64,000 nucleotides of DNA. Origin: Zwartia hollandica (lineage in GTDB: Bacteria; Pseudomonadota; Gammaproteobacteria; Burkholderiales; Burkholderiaceae_B). Below the pieces are notes generated by a model. The model worked only from the letters and a program-made list of their open reading frames with translations, was not told the origin of the DNA and made no database searches. Where the stretch lies: assembly GCF_019923725.1 (NCBI RefSeq), contig NZ_JAHXRI010000006.1:496001-560000 (forward strand), read 5' to 3'. Shown here in pieces: positions 1 through 8,286 of this stretch (positions within the stretch are counted from its first letter, which is position 1; each line of letters opens with the position of its first letter). The position numbers and the translations under genes were made by a program.

Positions 1-700
1 GTCCCAAAAATGAACAAAATAATCGCGTAAAGACATTTAGCCAGGATGCACGTTTTATAAAAAGGTCAACAGTAGGGGATAAAAATAAAATAAATACTGC
101 AAGAGGTATATATTCCGTTCGTGCGAGGGTTCCGAAGGACAGAAGCAAACCACCGGTAAAACAGTCGAATTTGTTTGGCGCATCCAATATCGAAAGCCAG
201 ATGCCGCCAATTAGAAATGGAAACGCAACATAGTTTGGCCAAGGGTAAATTACGATTGGGTGCACTAGGACGCAACTACATAAAATATAAAAAGAAAGTT
301 TGCTGTCCTGAGTTGTGGTGTAAGCCAATCGGAACAAAAGGAATAGCCCCAGTCCGTAGAGTGCTACTGTTGTAGCCTGTATTGAGATAATACTTTGCGA
401 TGTGAGGTTGAATACTGTGCCCTGTAGGAGGGGTGTCAGTACGCCGTAAAATAAACCGACATCATGATTCGGGTGTAGGCCATCTAGCAATTCTTTTGCG
501 TTGCTCACCATTAGCCCCCAATGGTGAGGGTCGACAGAGAAGAGGCCCTGCCAAATAGAAAGCGCGCTCGACGTAAAAATGACTAGCATCACGGCTAGTT
601 GGTATTTGAAATCTACATTGGTAGGTATCTTCTCGCGATTTGTAGGTTTGTTTGCAACGGGATCTGTGCGATCAAAAATCGACGATGCTCTATGTTGCAT
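1..700 (-). CDS. Polytopic membrane protein, probable GT-C glycosyltransferase (3' end cut off by window edge)
   Basis: An open frame runs leftward from an ATG at 700 to the window edge without a stop, giving the first 233 residues. After a polar N-terminus (about 35 residues) come several hydrophobic segments. A first large loop contains DPHHWG and a downstream HPNHDVGLFYG stretch, a layout usual in GT-C glycosyltransferases that use polyprenyl-phosphate sugars at the outer face of the inner membrane. A later TLARTEY motif also fits that group. The start overlaps the stop of the wecE-like gene by 11 bases, which suggests translational coupling in one leftward operon. Family assignment is by layout and composition only; the acceptor and sugar cannot be told. 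It could also be another polytopic polysaccharide protein such as a polymerase. Confidence 0.7.
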   Translation of the reverse strand, partial: MQHRASSIFDRTDPVANKPTNREKIPTNVDFKYQLAVMLVIFTSSALSIWQGLFSVDPHHWGLMVSNAKELLDGLHPNHDVGLFYGVLTPLLQGTVFNLTSQSIISIQATTVALYGLGLFLLFRLAYTTTQDSKLSFYILCSCVLVHPIVIYPWPNYVAFPFLIGGIWLSILDAPNKFDCFTGGLLLSFGTLARTEYIPLAVFILFLSPTVDLFIKRASWLNVFTRLFCSFLG

Positions 701-1844
701 GGCTCGTTGTCGCGAGAAGATTAACGATTTGCTCTTGGCGCTCGTCAGTCAGTCCTATAAATAATGGAAGTCTAACTAGTCGGTCCGATTGTAAGTTGGT
801 CGTTTCCAATGATCCGTGGCATCTGCCGTAACGAATCCCAGCTGGCGAGGAATGTAACGGGACGTAGTGAAAAACTGCGCCTATTGAGTGCCTTTTAAAT
901 TTGTTGAGGGTAGTTAATCGAGCACGTGCTGTCGGCAACAGCACGTAATAAAGGTGTCCGTTGTGAGTGCAGTCTGCTGGCACTATCGGTCTACGCAAAA
1001 TTCCCGCAGCCTCAAGCGGTTCTAGCATTGCATGATAGCGCTGCCAGATCGCTAGCCTCTTGTCTGTGATGTTACGAGCTTCCTCAAGCTGTGCCCACAA
1101 AAACGCCGCAATCAACTCGCCTGGCAAGAAAGATGAGCCAACATCTTGCCAAGTATATTTGTCAACTTGCCCCCTAAAAAAACGACTTCTGTCAGTGCCC
1201 TTCTCACGAATGATCTCTGCGCGTTGGACTAATTTACTATCGTTGACAAGAAGAGCCCCTCCCTCACCAGAAACTATGTTTTTTGTTTCATGAAAGCTGA
1301 GAGTCCCTAAATCACCAATGCTACCAAGCGGCCTGCCGCAGTATCTCGCCATCATGCCTTGTGCCGCATCTTCGACTACAAAAAGCCCATGAATGCGTGC
1401 GATCATAAGCAGACGATCCATATTGCAAGCAACGCCTGCGTAGTGGACTGCTACGATCGCCCTCGTACGCGATGTGATCGCGGCCTCGACTTTTTCCTCG
1501 TCGAGATTTAGGGTATCTTCTCGAATATCAACAAAAACGGGAACGGCACCGCGAAGGACGAAGGCGTTTGCAGTTGATACAAAGGTGTACGATGGCATGA
1601 TGATTTCGTCCCCCGCTCTGATATCGAGCAGAAGTGCGGTCATCTCAAGGGCTGCAGTGCAGCTGTGAGTCAGTAGCGCTTGCACGCAACCAGAATTGTC
1701 CTTCAACCATTCATGACAGCGCTTAGTGAAGGGACCGTCTCCGGCTAATTGTCCGTTGAGTTGTGCCTCTGCGATGTACGCTAGCTCTTTTCCCGTCATG
1801 TGAGGAAAGTTGAAAGGAGTGCTCTTAACGGGCGGAGTGTTCAT
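690..1844 (-). CDS. wecE: dTDP-4-amino-4,6-dideoxygalactose transaminase (WecE/RffA type)
   Basis: A 384-residue fold-type I PLP aminotransferase of the DegT/DnrJ/EryC1 family. It would convert dTDP-4-keto-6-deoxyglucose to dTDP-4-amino-4,6-dideoxygalactose with glutamate as donor. The SFHETKN segment holds the predicted PLP lysine (K188) and is followed by the GEGGALLVND stretch. The REKGTDRSRFFRGQVDKYTW region and the VFHYVPLHSSPAG motif match the WecE subgroup closely, and the length is right for the family. The ATG at 1844 has an AAGGA ribosome-binding site about nine bases upstream. The dehydratase that would make its substrate (rmlB) lies 49 kb away in this window. The partial membrane gene to its left overlaps its stop. 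The exact amino sugar (Fuc4N versus Qui4N) is inferred from subgroup similarity. Confidence 0.9.
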   Translation of the reverse strand: MNTPPVKSTPFNFPHMTGKELAYIAEAQLNGQLAGDGPFTKRCHEWLKDNSGCVQALLTHSCTAALEMTALLLDIRAGDEIIMPSYTFVSTANAFVLRGAVPVFVDIREDTLNLDEEKVEAAITSRTRAIVAVHYAGVACNMDRLLMIARIHGLFVVEDAAQGMMARYCGRPLGSIGDLGTLSFHETKNIVSGEGGALLVNDSKLVQRAEIIREKGTDRSRFFRGQVDKYTWQDVGSSFLPGELIAAFLWAQLEEARNITDKRLAIWQRYHAMLEPLEAAGILRRPIVPADCTHNGHLYYVLLPTARARLTTLNKFKRHSIGAVFHYVPLHSSPAGIRYGRCHGSLETTNLQSDRLVRLPLFIGLTDERQEQIVNLLATTSHAT

Positions 1845-2685
1845 TGATTTATATTCCTTGCCAAAACAGGTTGCGATTGACTGAATGGCAGCGTGAAGTC
1901 TAATTTAATGAAGGCGTGCTCGACAGACATAATAGGGTAGGGCAGGTTACCCAACGTAAGGTGCGGATTCAATTAAGCAGCTCTCTTATTGTTTTGATTA
2001 GTGCGTTTCTCGACCGAAATTAAAAAACCTTGTGCTCAACTTCAAAAAGCTGTTGAAAACAGGAAACTGAAAGGCCATCGTTTTGCGATACTCAATCTGA
2101 CACAAGTTATACGAACCGATGCATCTTCCGAGTTTTACTTAAGCAGACCGTGCGTTCATAGCCGATCAACCGATCAGCATTTATTTAGTTGTCGACCGAC
2201 ACCCGCTGCAAATAAAAAAGAACCTAAATATATTCAACTGGGCCGTGAACTATAAAAACAATTACGTATTCGATCTTATGAAAAGAAAACTAAATTACAC
2301 TCAAGGGCACTAACATCTGCGCGCCCAATATATGCGGTAATTTACGAGATTGCAAGCGCGAATCTAAATCCCCGTCTCTGCCAATCCAGTCGTGCAGATT
2401 GAATTATCGCGCGATTGAGAACCGCCTGCATTTTTGCTTTGAACGAATGGCCTATTTAGTTGCCGCTACGCAAAATTCTGTTGCCATGGTATTTGATTTT
2501 GCCAAACTAAAATTCTACGGCTTGTCTGGTCCAATGTGGTGACATGTGTATAGTATTTTCTAAGCGAGATATGAGTGGGTTCTGTTGCCCGGATTTTACA
2601 GGGGCAACTTTATTGTCACTGATCGGGCTGCTTAATTTTTGCTAGACTGAGCCTCGGAAAGTATAGTATTCGCTTGGGCGACGTT
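1845..2685. other. Long AT-rich intergenic region, no gene recognised
   Basis: About 840 bases between the wecE-like gene and the acetyltransferase, both read leftward. An open frame of 84 codons exists on the + strand (2001-2255), but its translation has no recognisable domain or credible ribosome-binding site and looks fortuitous. The wecE promoter presumably lies in the first 150 bases; a TATTAT box on the - strand at about 1930 is a possible -10 element without a good -35 partner. I see no repeat, tRNA or insertion-sequence end. The region may contain decayed coding sequence, but I could not identify any. Confidence 0.5.
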
Positions 2686-3120
2686 CTATTCTATAAATCG
2701 TTGCATGGTCGTGCCACTTAATTTGAAATCACACTTCTCATAAAAAGAAATATTGTGTTGCTGGCATTGAAGCGAAACTTTATAACAACTCTTAGATCGG
2801 GCAATGTCATACAGGGCACTTACAATCATCTTTCCGATTCCTTTGTTTCGCTGATTGGGGTGTGAGACGATGTCTTCAATGTGCCCCATTTTGCCTCCTC
2901 TTATCTTTAGTTCTATTATTATGGAGCCATATCCAATCACGATATCACCCTTAATGGCTACGACGGAATGAACATTTGATTGGCTTTGAAAAGCAGTCCA
3001 AATTTCGTTATGGCATCTTACAGGTGGAAGGTAAGTGGACACGTTTTGTAATAATAAAATGACTTGTTCCAAATGCTGATAGTTTAAGGGCTCTATTATT
3101 ACTGGGTATGCTTTTTCCAT
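2686..3120 (-). CDS. GNAT N-acetyltransferase, GNA1-like
   Basis: A 144-residue GCN5-related acetyltransferase. The acetyl-CoA pyrophosphate-binding loop is QRNKGIGK at about residues 91-98. The strand before it (GHIEDIVSHPN) and the C-terminal SFYEKCDFKLSG segment closely resemble glucosamine-6-phosphate N-acetyltransferases of the eukaryotic GNA1 type. In a polysaccharide locus it probably acetylates an amino sugar or amino-sugar phosphate. It stands alone between two long intergenic stretches, read opposite to the operon that starts at 3303. The ATG at 3120 is the obvious start. Substrate is inference: GNAT sequence similarity alone does not fix it, although the GNA1 resemblance around the active site is unusually good. 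Confidence 0.75.
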   Translation of the reverse strand: MEKAYPVIIEPLNYQHLEQVILLLQNVSTYLPPVRCHNEIWTAFQSQSNVHSVVAIKGDIVIGYGSIIIELKIRGGKMGHIEDIVSHPNQRNKGIGKMIVSALYDIARSKSCYKVSLQCQQHNISFYEKCDFKLSGTTMQRFIE

Positions 3121-3302
3121 AGCCTTCCTATTGTCTGCTAAAGTAAATGCATTCCACGTCCAGTACTTTTCGGTGATTTGTGCTGAACGAAGCGGTTGTT
3201 TGATGGAATTTTCTCACATGAATTGGTGGTCTTGTAAGCTCGGTTCTGTTAAAAGTTAAGCGAGTTTGATGGCTGCAGCTGAACTTGCTCGCGTATTGAT
3301 GG

Positions 3303-4211
3303 ATGTCAACTAGCCAAGCTGCTCATAATATCTTTTCAGTTTCAAGTTTGCCGAGGAATCAATACGTGAGTAGCCCCCCGATCCTAGACGCCGATGGTAT
3401 CTTCCGTTCAACCTCGGCCGTCATACACCGCAACGACGAATACGACCAGCAGGGTTTTGAGATCCTCCAGCGTATGCAGGACAAGCACTTTTGGTATAGG
3501 GGGAGGCATCGGTTTTTGTTGGCGTCTTTGGACCGACACACACGCATGGAGGCTCGTCCTTTATCTGCGGTGGATCTTGGGGGTGGGGCGGGGGGATGGG
3601 TGCGATACTTGAGCGAACGCCGCTCACAACGCTTCTCAACGCTTGCCTTGGCTGACTCATCCGAAAATGCATTGATAATGGCCAAAGGAGCGTTGCCAGC
3701 TAATATTGCAATGCACCAAATCGATATTATGAATCTTCATTGGGAAGACTGTTGGGATGTGGCCTTTCTTCTCGATGTCATCGAGCACCTGCCAGACGAT
3801 GCTGAAGCCTTAATGCAGGCGGCAAAGGGGTTAAAGGCTGGTGGGTACCTGTTCATTACCGCGCCTGCGATACAGCGATTCTGGAACTACAATGATGAGC
3901 TTGTTAGCCATCTTCGCCGCTACAATCGCCAAGACTTGAAGTCGTTATCAGAGCGGACTGGTCTCCAGCTTTGCGATGCGCGTTACTTTATGTTCTTTCT
4001 CAGTCCGTTGTATTGGCTTACTCGGAGAGCAAAAAATATTACCGATCTGAATCAAACCCAAAAACAACAGTTGCTGCACCAATCCCACAAAGTACCAATG
4101 GGCCCGATCAACGCAGCTCTTTTCGCATTATTTGCTGCAGAATCGACGATAGGGCAGAGGCTACAATTTCCTTGGGGAACATCAATTCTCGGTGTATTTC
4201 GAAAAGTATGA
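3303..4211 (+). CDS. Class I SAM-dependent methyltransferase
   Basis: A 302-residue protein with the Rossmann motif I AVDLGGGAGGW at about residues 89-99, a motif II acidic segment (LALADSSENA) and the VAFLLDVIEHLPDDAEAL stretch usual in Methyltransf_11/12 proteins. An N-terminal region with DKHFWYRGRHRFLL is common in glycan-locus methyltransferases of this kind. It would methylate a sugar, a lipid carrier intermediate or a small precursor; the target is unknown. ATG at 3303 is used, with only a weak ribosome-binding site; a GTG at 3366 is an alternative. Its TGA overlaps the start of the downstream GT2 gene (ATGA), so the two are almost certainly co-translated. Confidence 0.8.
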   Translation: MSTSQAAHNIFSVSSLPRNQYVSSPPILDADGIFRSTSAVIHRNDEYDQQGFEILQRMQDKHFWYRGRHRFLLASLDRHTRMEARPLSAVDLGGGAGGWVRYLSERRSQRFSTLALADSSENALIMAKGALPANIAMHQIDIMNLHWEDCWDVAFLLDVIEHLPDDAEALMQAAKGLKAGGYLFITAPAIQRFWNYNDELVSHLRRYNRQDLKSLSERTGLQLCDARYFMFFLSPLYWLTRRAKNITDLNQTQKQQLLHQSHKVPMGPINAALFALFAAESTIGQRLQFPWGTSILGVFRKV

Positions 4212-5134
4212 TTTCTTTTGTCATTCCTGTTTATCGTTCGGCTGGAAGTTTGCCAGAGCTGGTGCGCCGCATTACACAGCAATTTGGCACGGACACGGAT
4301 GGTATAGAAATTATTTTTGTAGAAGATTGTGGTGGTGATAATTCTTGGCAGATAATTGAGTTGTTAGCGTCAAAAGACCAGCGGATCCGAGGCCTTCGTT
4401 TGACCCGCAACTACGGTCAACATAATGCTCTCTTATGCGGCATTCGGGCAGCGCAAGGCGAGGTAATTGTCACGCTGGATGATGATCTTCAGCATCCGCC
4501 AGAAGAAATTCCAAAACTCCTCGCAAAACTTGCTGAAGGTCACGATGTGGTTTACGGTCCTCCCGAGCACGAACCGCATGGTCTTGCTCGAGGCTTGGCT
4601 TCGCAGCTCTTTAAACTTGCGCTACGAGGTACGCTGGGGGCAAAAAATGCCCAACAAGTCAGTGCTTTGCGAGTTTTCAAAACGCGATTGAGAAATGCTT
4701 TTACTAATTATCTAGATCCGACCGTGAATATCGATGTGCTGCTTACTTGGGGAACTACTCGTTTTTCTGCAGTGAAAGTCAGACACGATGTTCGAACGCT
4801 GGGGGAGTCTGGCTATACAACACGAAAGCTAGTTCACCACGCCATGAATATGATGACGGGATTTTCGGTCCGGCCACTTCAACTAGCCAGTATGATAGGT
4901 TTCATTTTTTCAATTTTGGGGTTGGCGATTCTTGTTTATGTTTTGACATTGTGGGCAATACGCGGAAGCGAAGTACCAGGTTTCGTTTTTCTCGCTTCTA
5001 TTATTGCAATTTTTTCAGGCGCTCAGCTCTTAGCTTTGGGTATCATTGGAGAGTATCTTGCGCGAATGCACATGCGAGCTCAAGAGCGTCCGCCGTATAT
5101 TGTTTGTGAAGAGTTAAACGTAAGCAGAACCTAA
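4208..5134 (+). CDS. GT2 polyprenyl-phosphate glycosyltransferase (DPM1/ArnC/GtrB-like)
   Basis: A 308-residue inner-membrane glycosyltransferase. The GT-A fold begins at once with SFVIPVYRSAGSL, has the nucleotide-binding acidic triplet DDDLQHPPEEI at residues 91-93, and ends with two hydrophobic helices, the arrangement of ArnC and GtrB. Such enzymes transfer a sugar from a nucleotide donor to undecaprenyl phosphate, giving a lipid-linked monosaccharide for periplasmic GT-C enzymes. The start is set at the ATG at 4208, which overlaps the methyltransferase TGA (ATGA). The frame stays open upstream to 3971, but that part is shadow of the methyltransferase gene and not glycosyltransferase-like. 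The sugar cannot be read from the sequence. Confidence 0.85.
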   Translation: MISFVIPVYRSAGSLPELVRRITQQFGTDTDGIEIIFVEDCGGDNSWQIIELLASKDQRIRGLRLTRNYGQHNALLCGIRAAQGEVIVTLDDDLQHPPEEIPKLLAKLAEGHDVVYGPPEHEPHGLARGLASQLFKLALRGTLGAKNAQQVSALRVFKTRLRNAFTNYLDPTVNIDVLLTWGTTRFSAVKVRHDVRTLGESGYTTRKLVHHAMNMMTGFSVRPLQLASMIGFIFSILGLAILVYVLTLWAIRGSEVPGFVFLASIIAIFSGAQLLALGIIGEYLARMHMRAQERPPYIVCEELNVSRT

Positions 5135-5363
5135 AAATCGATATTTTGACGGCTGATCGCGCCACCGCAGTTAATAAGCGCACATTAAGGACTTGTGGAG
5201 CCACTGCTCCCAAGTCTCCTTGATTACATTCGACGAAGAACAAATACGTCTCTACCGCTAATTCGAATAGAGGTGGTCGATAGAAAGAGCGCTCAAAATC
5301 ATCGCACAATAACCACTACAATAGCCTGAGCTAATCTTAAATTGCCTCTTGGAATTTGCATAT

Positions 5364-6317
5364 ATGTCAAACTTTAACTTTGTGATGGTTTCTGCTGGTT
5401 TTGAACACGGTGGCAACGTTACACACCGGCATCTTGATGGCCACCCACAGTTATTGGTGTACCCGTTTGAGTCTCAGTTAGGAAATCGTAATTTCAACGA
5501 TTTTCTGGCCTCTGTCGAGCGCGTTCAGTATCGGTACCCAGAATTCCCCGAAGGCTTGACTGCCCAAGAACTATACGAACAAATGATCGACGAAGAGATG
5601 AAGACTTTTCTGAGGAAAAAAACTGGCTCAAAGTTTAAGGATGCGGATCTGCAATTTGACGAAGCCGACAGGTTGAACGAATTCAAGCGTCTCTTGAGCG
5701 AAGGGCCCTACAACCGAAAATTAGTGATCGAAGCTTTTTTTCGGGCGACCTTTGTGGCCTGGCGAAATTACTATACGACGCCTCAAGAAGGGATGTTTTA
5801 TGTGGGCTACTCTCCGGCTATCGGTATTGATGCAGATCGTATTATTCGTGATTTTCCGAACGTAAGAATCATGCACATTGTTCGTAATCCGTTCTCTGCG
5901 TACCGCGACACAAAGAGACGCCCGTTCCCCCAGTCCTTGAGCAAATATCTTATTACCTGGAACATCTATCATTCAACAGTTGAGATGTTCGCCAAACAGT
6001 TTCCGAATAACGTGCGTATATTTAGATACGAGGATCTGGTGGAAGACAAAGAGCAGTTCATGAAAAATGTTGCGAGCTTTATCGGCGTTGAGTATGCGCC
6101 CACGATGCTCTATCCAAGTTGGAATGGCGTTGAGATAAAAGATAGCATTGCGCCTTGGGGCACCGTTCTTAAAAGTACTAAGGCCTATAACGAAAGCGTA
6201 ATAAATGAACTAACTGATGATGAAAAATCTCAAATCGTTGCAGGTACGACTGCTTTAGCCAGGCATTTCAAATATGATCAAGTTGACTATTTAAAACAAT
6301 ACTATCGTGCTGAGTAA
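5364..6317 (+). CDS. Sulfotransferase-family protein
   Basis: A 317-residue protein. The N-terminal strand-loop FVMVSAGFEHGGN sits where PAPS-dependent sulfotransferases have their 5'-phosphosulfate loop. IVRNPFSAYRDTKRR (R174, S178) matches the 3'-phosphate-binding motif, and FRYEDLVEDKEQFM is a usual downstream motif. It would sulfate a glycan or lipid-linked precursor from PAPS. The ATG at 5364 is preferred over an in-frame TTG at 5349 because homologous sequence starts there and GGA lies 11 bases upstream. Its end overlaps the next gene by 11 bases. The 5' loop lacks the common PRSGTT form, so a diverged or altered activity is possible. Confidence 0.7.
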   Translation: MSNFNFVMVSAGFEHGGNVTHRHLDGHPQLLVYPFESQLGNRNFNDFLASVERVQYRYPEFPEGLTAQELYEQMIDEEMKTFLRKKTGSKFKDADLQFDEADRLNEFKRLLSEGPYNRKLVIEAFFRATFVAWRNYYTTPQEGMFYVGYSPAIGIDADRIIRDFPNVRIMHIVRNPFSAYRDTKRRPFPQSLSKYLITWNIYHSTVEMFAKQFPNNVRIFRYEDLVEDKEQFMKNVASFIGVEYAPTMLYPSWNGVEIKDSIAPWGTVLKSTKAYNESVINELTDDEKSQIVAGTTALARHFKYDQVDYLKQYYRAE

Positions 6318-7203
6318 GATAAGACACTTTGTTTGCGATCGTCGAGAGCAGCCTTTAGAGAGTCCCTTAGATGAGAGTCAACTCGCTCTGCTACTGCAAG
6401 AGCAAAACATATCTGCTTCAAATATTAAGCGTTTAACTGGAGGCACGTTGGGGTTGACTTATTCGCTACAAGTTGACCAGCGGCCCATGGTTTTAAAAAC
6501 GCACCTCAGTGCCGCAGGTCGTCAAAATATCGAAAAAGAAATACGACTCCTGCGCTTTTTGTACGCAGGTGAAAGCGAAATGAGCAGGGTTGAGTTGACG
6601 TTCGATCAGCAGATTAGGGTTGCGTTATTGATGGATGAGTTTGAATACCCTCAACCCGAGTTTGAACCGAGTCAAATCATGAGTTTAACGGCGCGATATA
6701 CGACACAACTCAAACGCACTCCCACGCTGGATATCGTTGCGCCTGATGACACAATATCAACGCTCTTTGTTGAAGGCGTGGGCTCACTCGCTCGGCTCTA
6801 TGCGGATCACGCAATCAGTCCTGTGATACACGCGGGAATTGAAAAAAATTTTTCACTTCTTTCAGAACATATTGATCGTTTGCCTGTCGTGCTGTGCCAT
6901 GGGGACCTTGGCCCTAAAAATATTATGTGTCAAGGGGATGCAACGCCTCTAGTGATTGATTGGGAAGATGCTTTTTGGGGAGTAGAGGGCTATGACTATC
7001 TTTACTGGCTAACTTTCTTGCGTAACAGGAAATATTACAAACAAGATGTTTTAGGTAGAACCTCGTTAGGCAAAGAATTAGAAATGGCTATTTTGGTACT
7101 TATCGTGGTTTTAAAAAGCGAGTTGTCTCTGAGAATGGATCCACAGACGAATAGACAATTAAGTTTTGATCAGCGTCTTACCGAAATCCTTGCGCTGAAA
7201 TGA
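6307..7203 (+). CDS. Aminoglycoside/choline-kinase-like phosphotransferase (APH family)
   Basis: A 298-residue protein with the APH-type catalytic loop LCHGDLGPKNIM at about residues 197-208 and the metal-binding VIDWEDAFWG at about 216-225. A glycine-rich LTGGTLGLTYSL segment forms the N-lobe loop. These are hallmarks of small-molecule kinases such as choline, fructosamine or sugar kinases. In this locus it may phosphorylate a sugar or alcohol precursor. It starts at GTG 6307 inside the end of the sulfotransferase gene (11-base overlap) and is followed after 43 bases by an SDR gene and then the split transketolase, so it may belong to the same pathway. The substrate is unknown. Confidence 0.7.
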   Translation: MLSKIRHFVCDRREQPLESPLDESQLALLLQEQNISASNIKRLTGGTLGLTYSLQVDQRPMVLKTHLSAAGRQNIEKEIRLLRFLYAGESEMSRVELTFDQQIRVALLMDEFEYPQPEFEPSQIMSLTARYTTQLKRTPTLDIVAPDDTISTLFVEGVGSLARLYADHAISPVIHAGIEKNFSLLSEHIDRLPVVLCHGDLGPKNIMCQGDATPLVIDWEDAFWGVEGYDYLYWLTFLRNRKYYKQDVLGRTSLGKELEMAILVLIVVLKSELSLRMDPQTNRQLSFDQRLTEILALK

Positions 7204-7246
7204 CTCGCGTGCCGATAATCTTGCATAACCAAAGCTGACTCAAGTA

Positions 7247-8281
7247 ATGCGTATATTCGAATCCGACTTGAAGCAAATTACCGAGCAAGCAGCACCAGAT
7301 TTGCTTGAGCTAAAAAACTCGCATATATTTCTTACCGGTGGTACGGGGTATATCGGACGTTGGTTGCTCGAAGCGCTTTCCTACGCAAATATAGCGTTGA
7401 GTTTAAATTTAAAGTTAACGGTTTTGAGTCGAGTACCTGATCTGTTTCGAAGCCAATACCCTCATCTTAGTGACAGGTCAGTTGTTGATTTTATCGAAGG
7501 CGATATCAGAAGCTTTCAGTTTCCGGCGGGAGTCTTCACGCACGCCATACATGCGGCAACAGATGTGATCACAACCAATCCTGCGTTAGAGACCTTCGAT
7601 GTTATCGTTACAGGCACCAAGAGACTACTTGAGTTTTGTCGCGAAAAACGCGTACAACATGTATTGCTTTTAAGTTCTGGGGCGGTTTATGGCCCAATCC
7701 CAGCAACGATTGACCTTGTTGGTGAGGACTATTTTGGCGCTCCACGAGGAAGTGATCTTGGAGCGGCGTACGGCATCGGTAAACTGGCTGCTGAATGGTT
7801 AGGTACAGCCTATTCAGCTGACGGTTTGATGGCCTGCAAAGCGGCGCGAGTGTTTGCTCAAATCGGGCCTTATCTCGCATTAAACAAGCAGTTCGCTGCA
7901 GGAAATTTCCTTCTTCATGCAATCAAACAAGAGCCTTTTCTGATCAATGGGGATGGTACAGCCGTTAGATCTTATCTGTACGGTACCGATCTCGTGGTGT
8001 GGCTGTTGCGTATCCTCGTGCAAGGTGAGGCGGGCCGTTCATACAACGTCGGCTCAAGTGACGCGATTTCTATTCATGAACTTGCTAAGCTGACAGCAGA
8101 GGTTGCAGGTATAGTAGCGCCAACGATCCAAATCAAAGGCAAACCCTTGTTTGGTAAGCCACCTGAGCGTTATGTGCCTAATATTTCAAGAGCACGAGAT
8201 GAGTTAGCGTTAGATGTCAGGGTCGATTTAAGGGAAGCGATATCTCGGACGCTCGATTGGTTTCGTGATCATCACAGGTGA
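7247..8281 (+). CDS. NAD(P)-dependent sugar epimerase/dehydratase (extended SDR)
   Basis: A 344-residue extended short-chain dehydrogenase. The nucleotide-binding TGGTGYIG motif lies at residues 30-37, LLSSGAVYG gives the catalytic serine region, and Y175-x-x-x-K179 (YGIGK) is the catalytic pair. Extended SDRs of this length act on nucleotide sugars as epimerases, 4,6-dehydratases or 4-ketoreductases. It is directly followed by two transketolase-half genes (GTGA overlap possible at 8278), which suggests that it processes a substrate or product of that enzyme. It is not a close match to RmlB, GalE or RfbG types that I recognise, so the precise reaction is left open. Confidence 0.75.
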   Translation: MRIFESDLKQITEQAAPDLLELKNSHIFLTGGTGYIGRWLLEALSYANIALSLNLKLTVLSRVPDLFRSQYPHLSDRSVVDFIEGDIRSFQFPAGVFTHAIHAATDVITTNPALETFDVIVTGTKRLLEFCREKRVQHVLLLSSGAVYGPIPATIDLVGEDYFGAPRGSDLGAAYGIGKLAAEWLGTAYSADGLMACKAARVFAQIGPYLALNKQFAAGNFLLHAIKQEPFLINGDGTAVRSYLYGTDLVVWLLRILVQGEAGRSYNVGSSDAISIHELAKLTAEVAGIVAPTIQIKGKPLFGKPPERYVPNISRARDELALDVRVDLREAISRTLDWFRDHHR

Positions 8282-8286
8282 GAGTC

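Noticed and set aside
2001-2255. 84-codon open frame on the + strand
   Set aside because: No domain, no ribosome-binding site and unlikely composition; kept only as part of the intergenic note.
3971-4207. N-terminal extension of the GT2 protein that starts at 4208
   Set aside because: The frame is open but lies fully within the methyltransferase gene, its translation is not family-like, and an ATGA-coupled start at 4208 gives the standard GT2 N-terminus.
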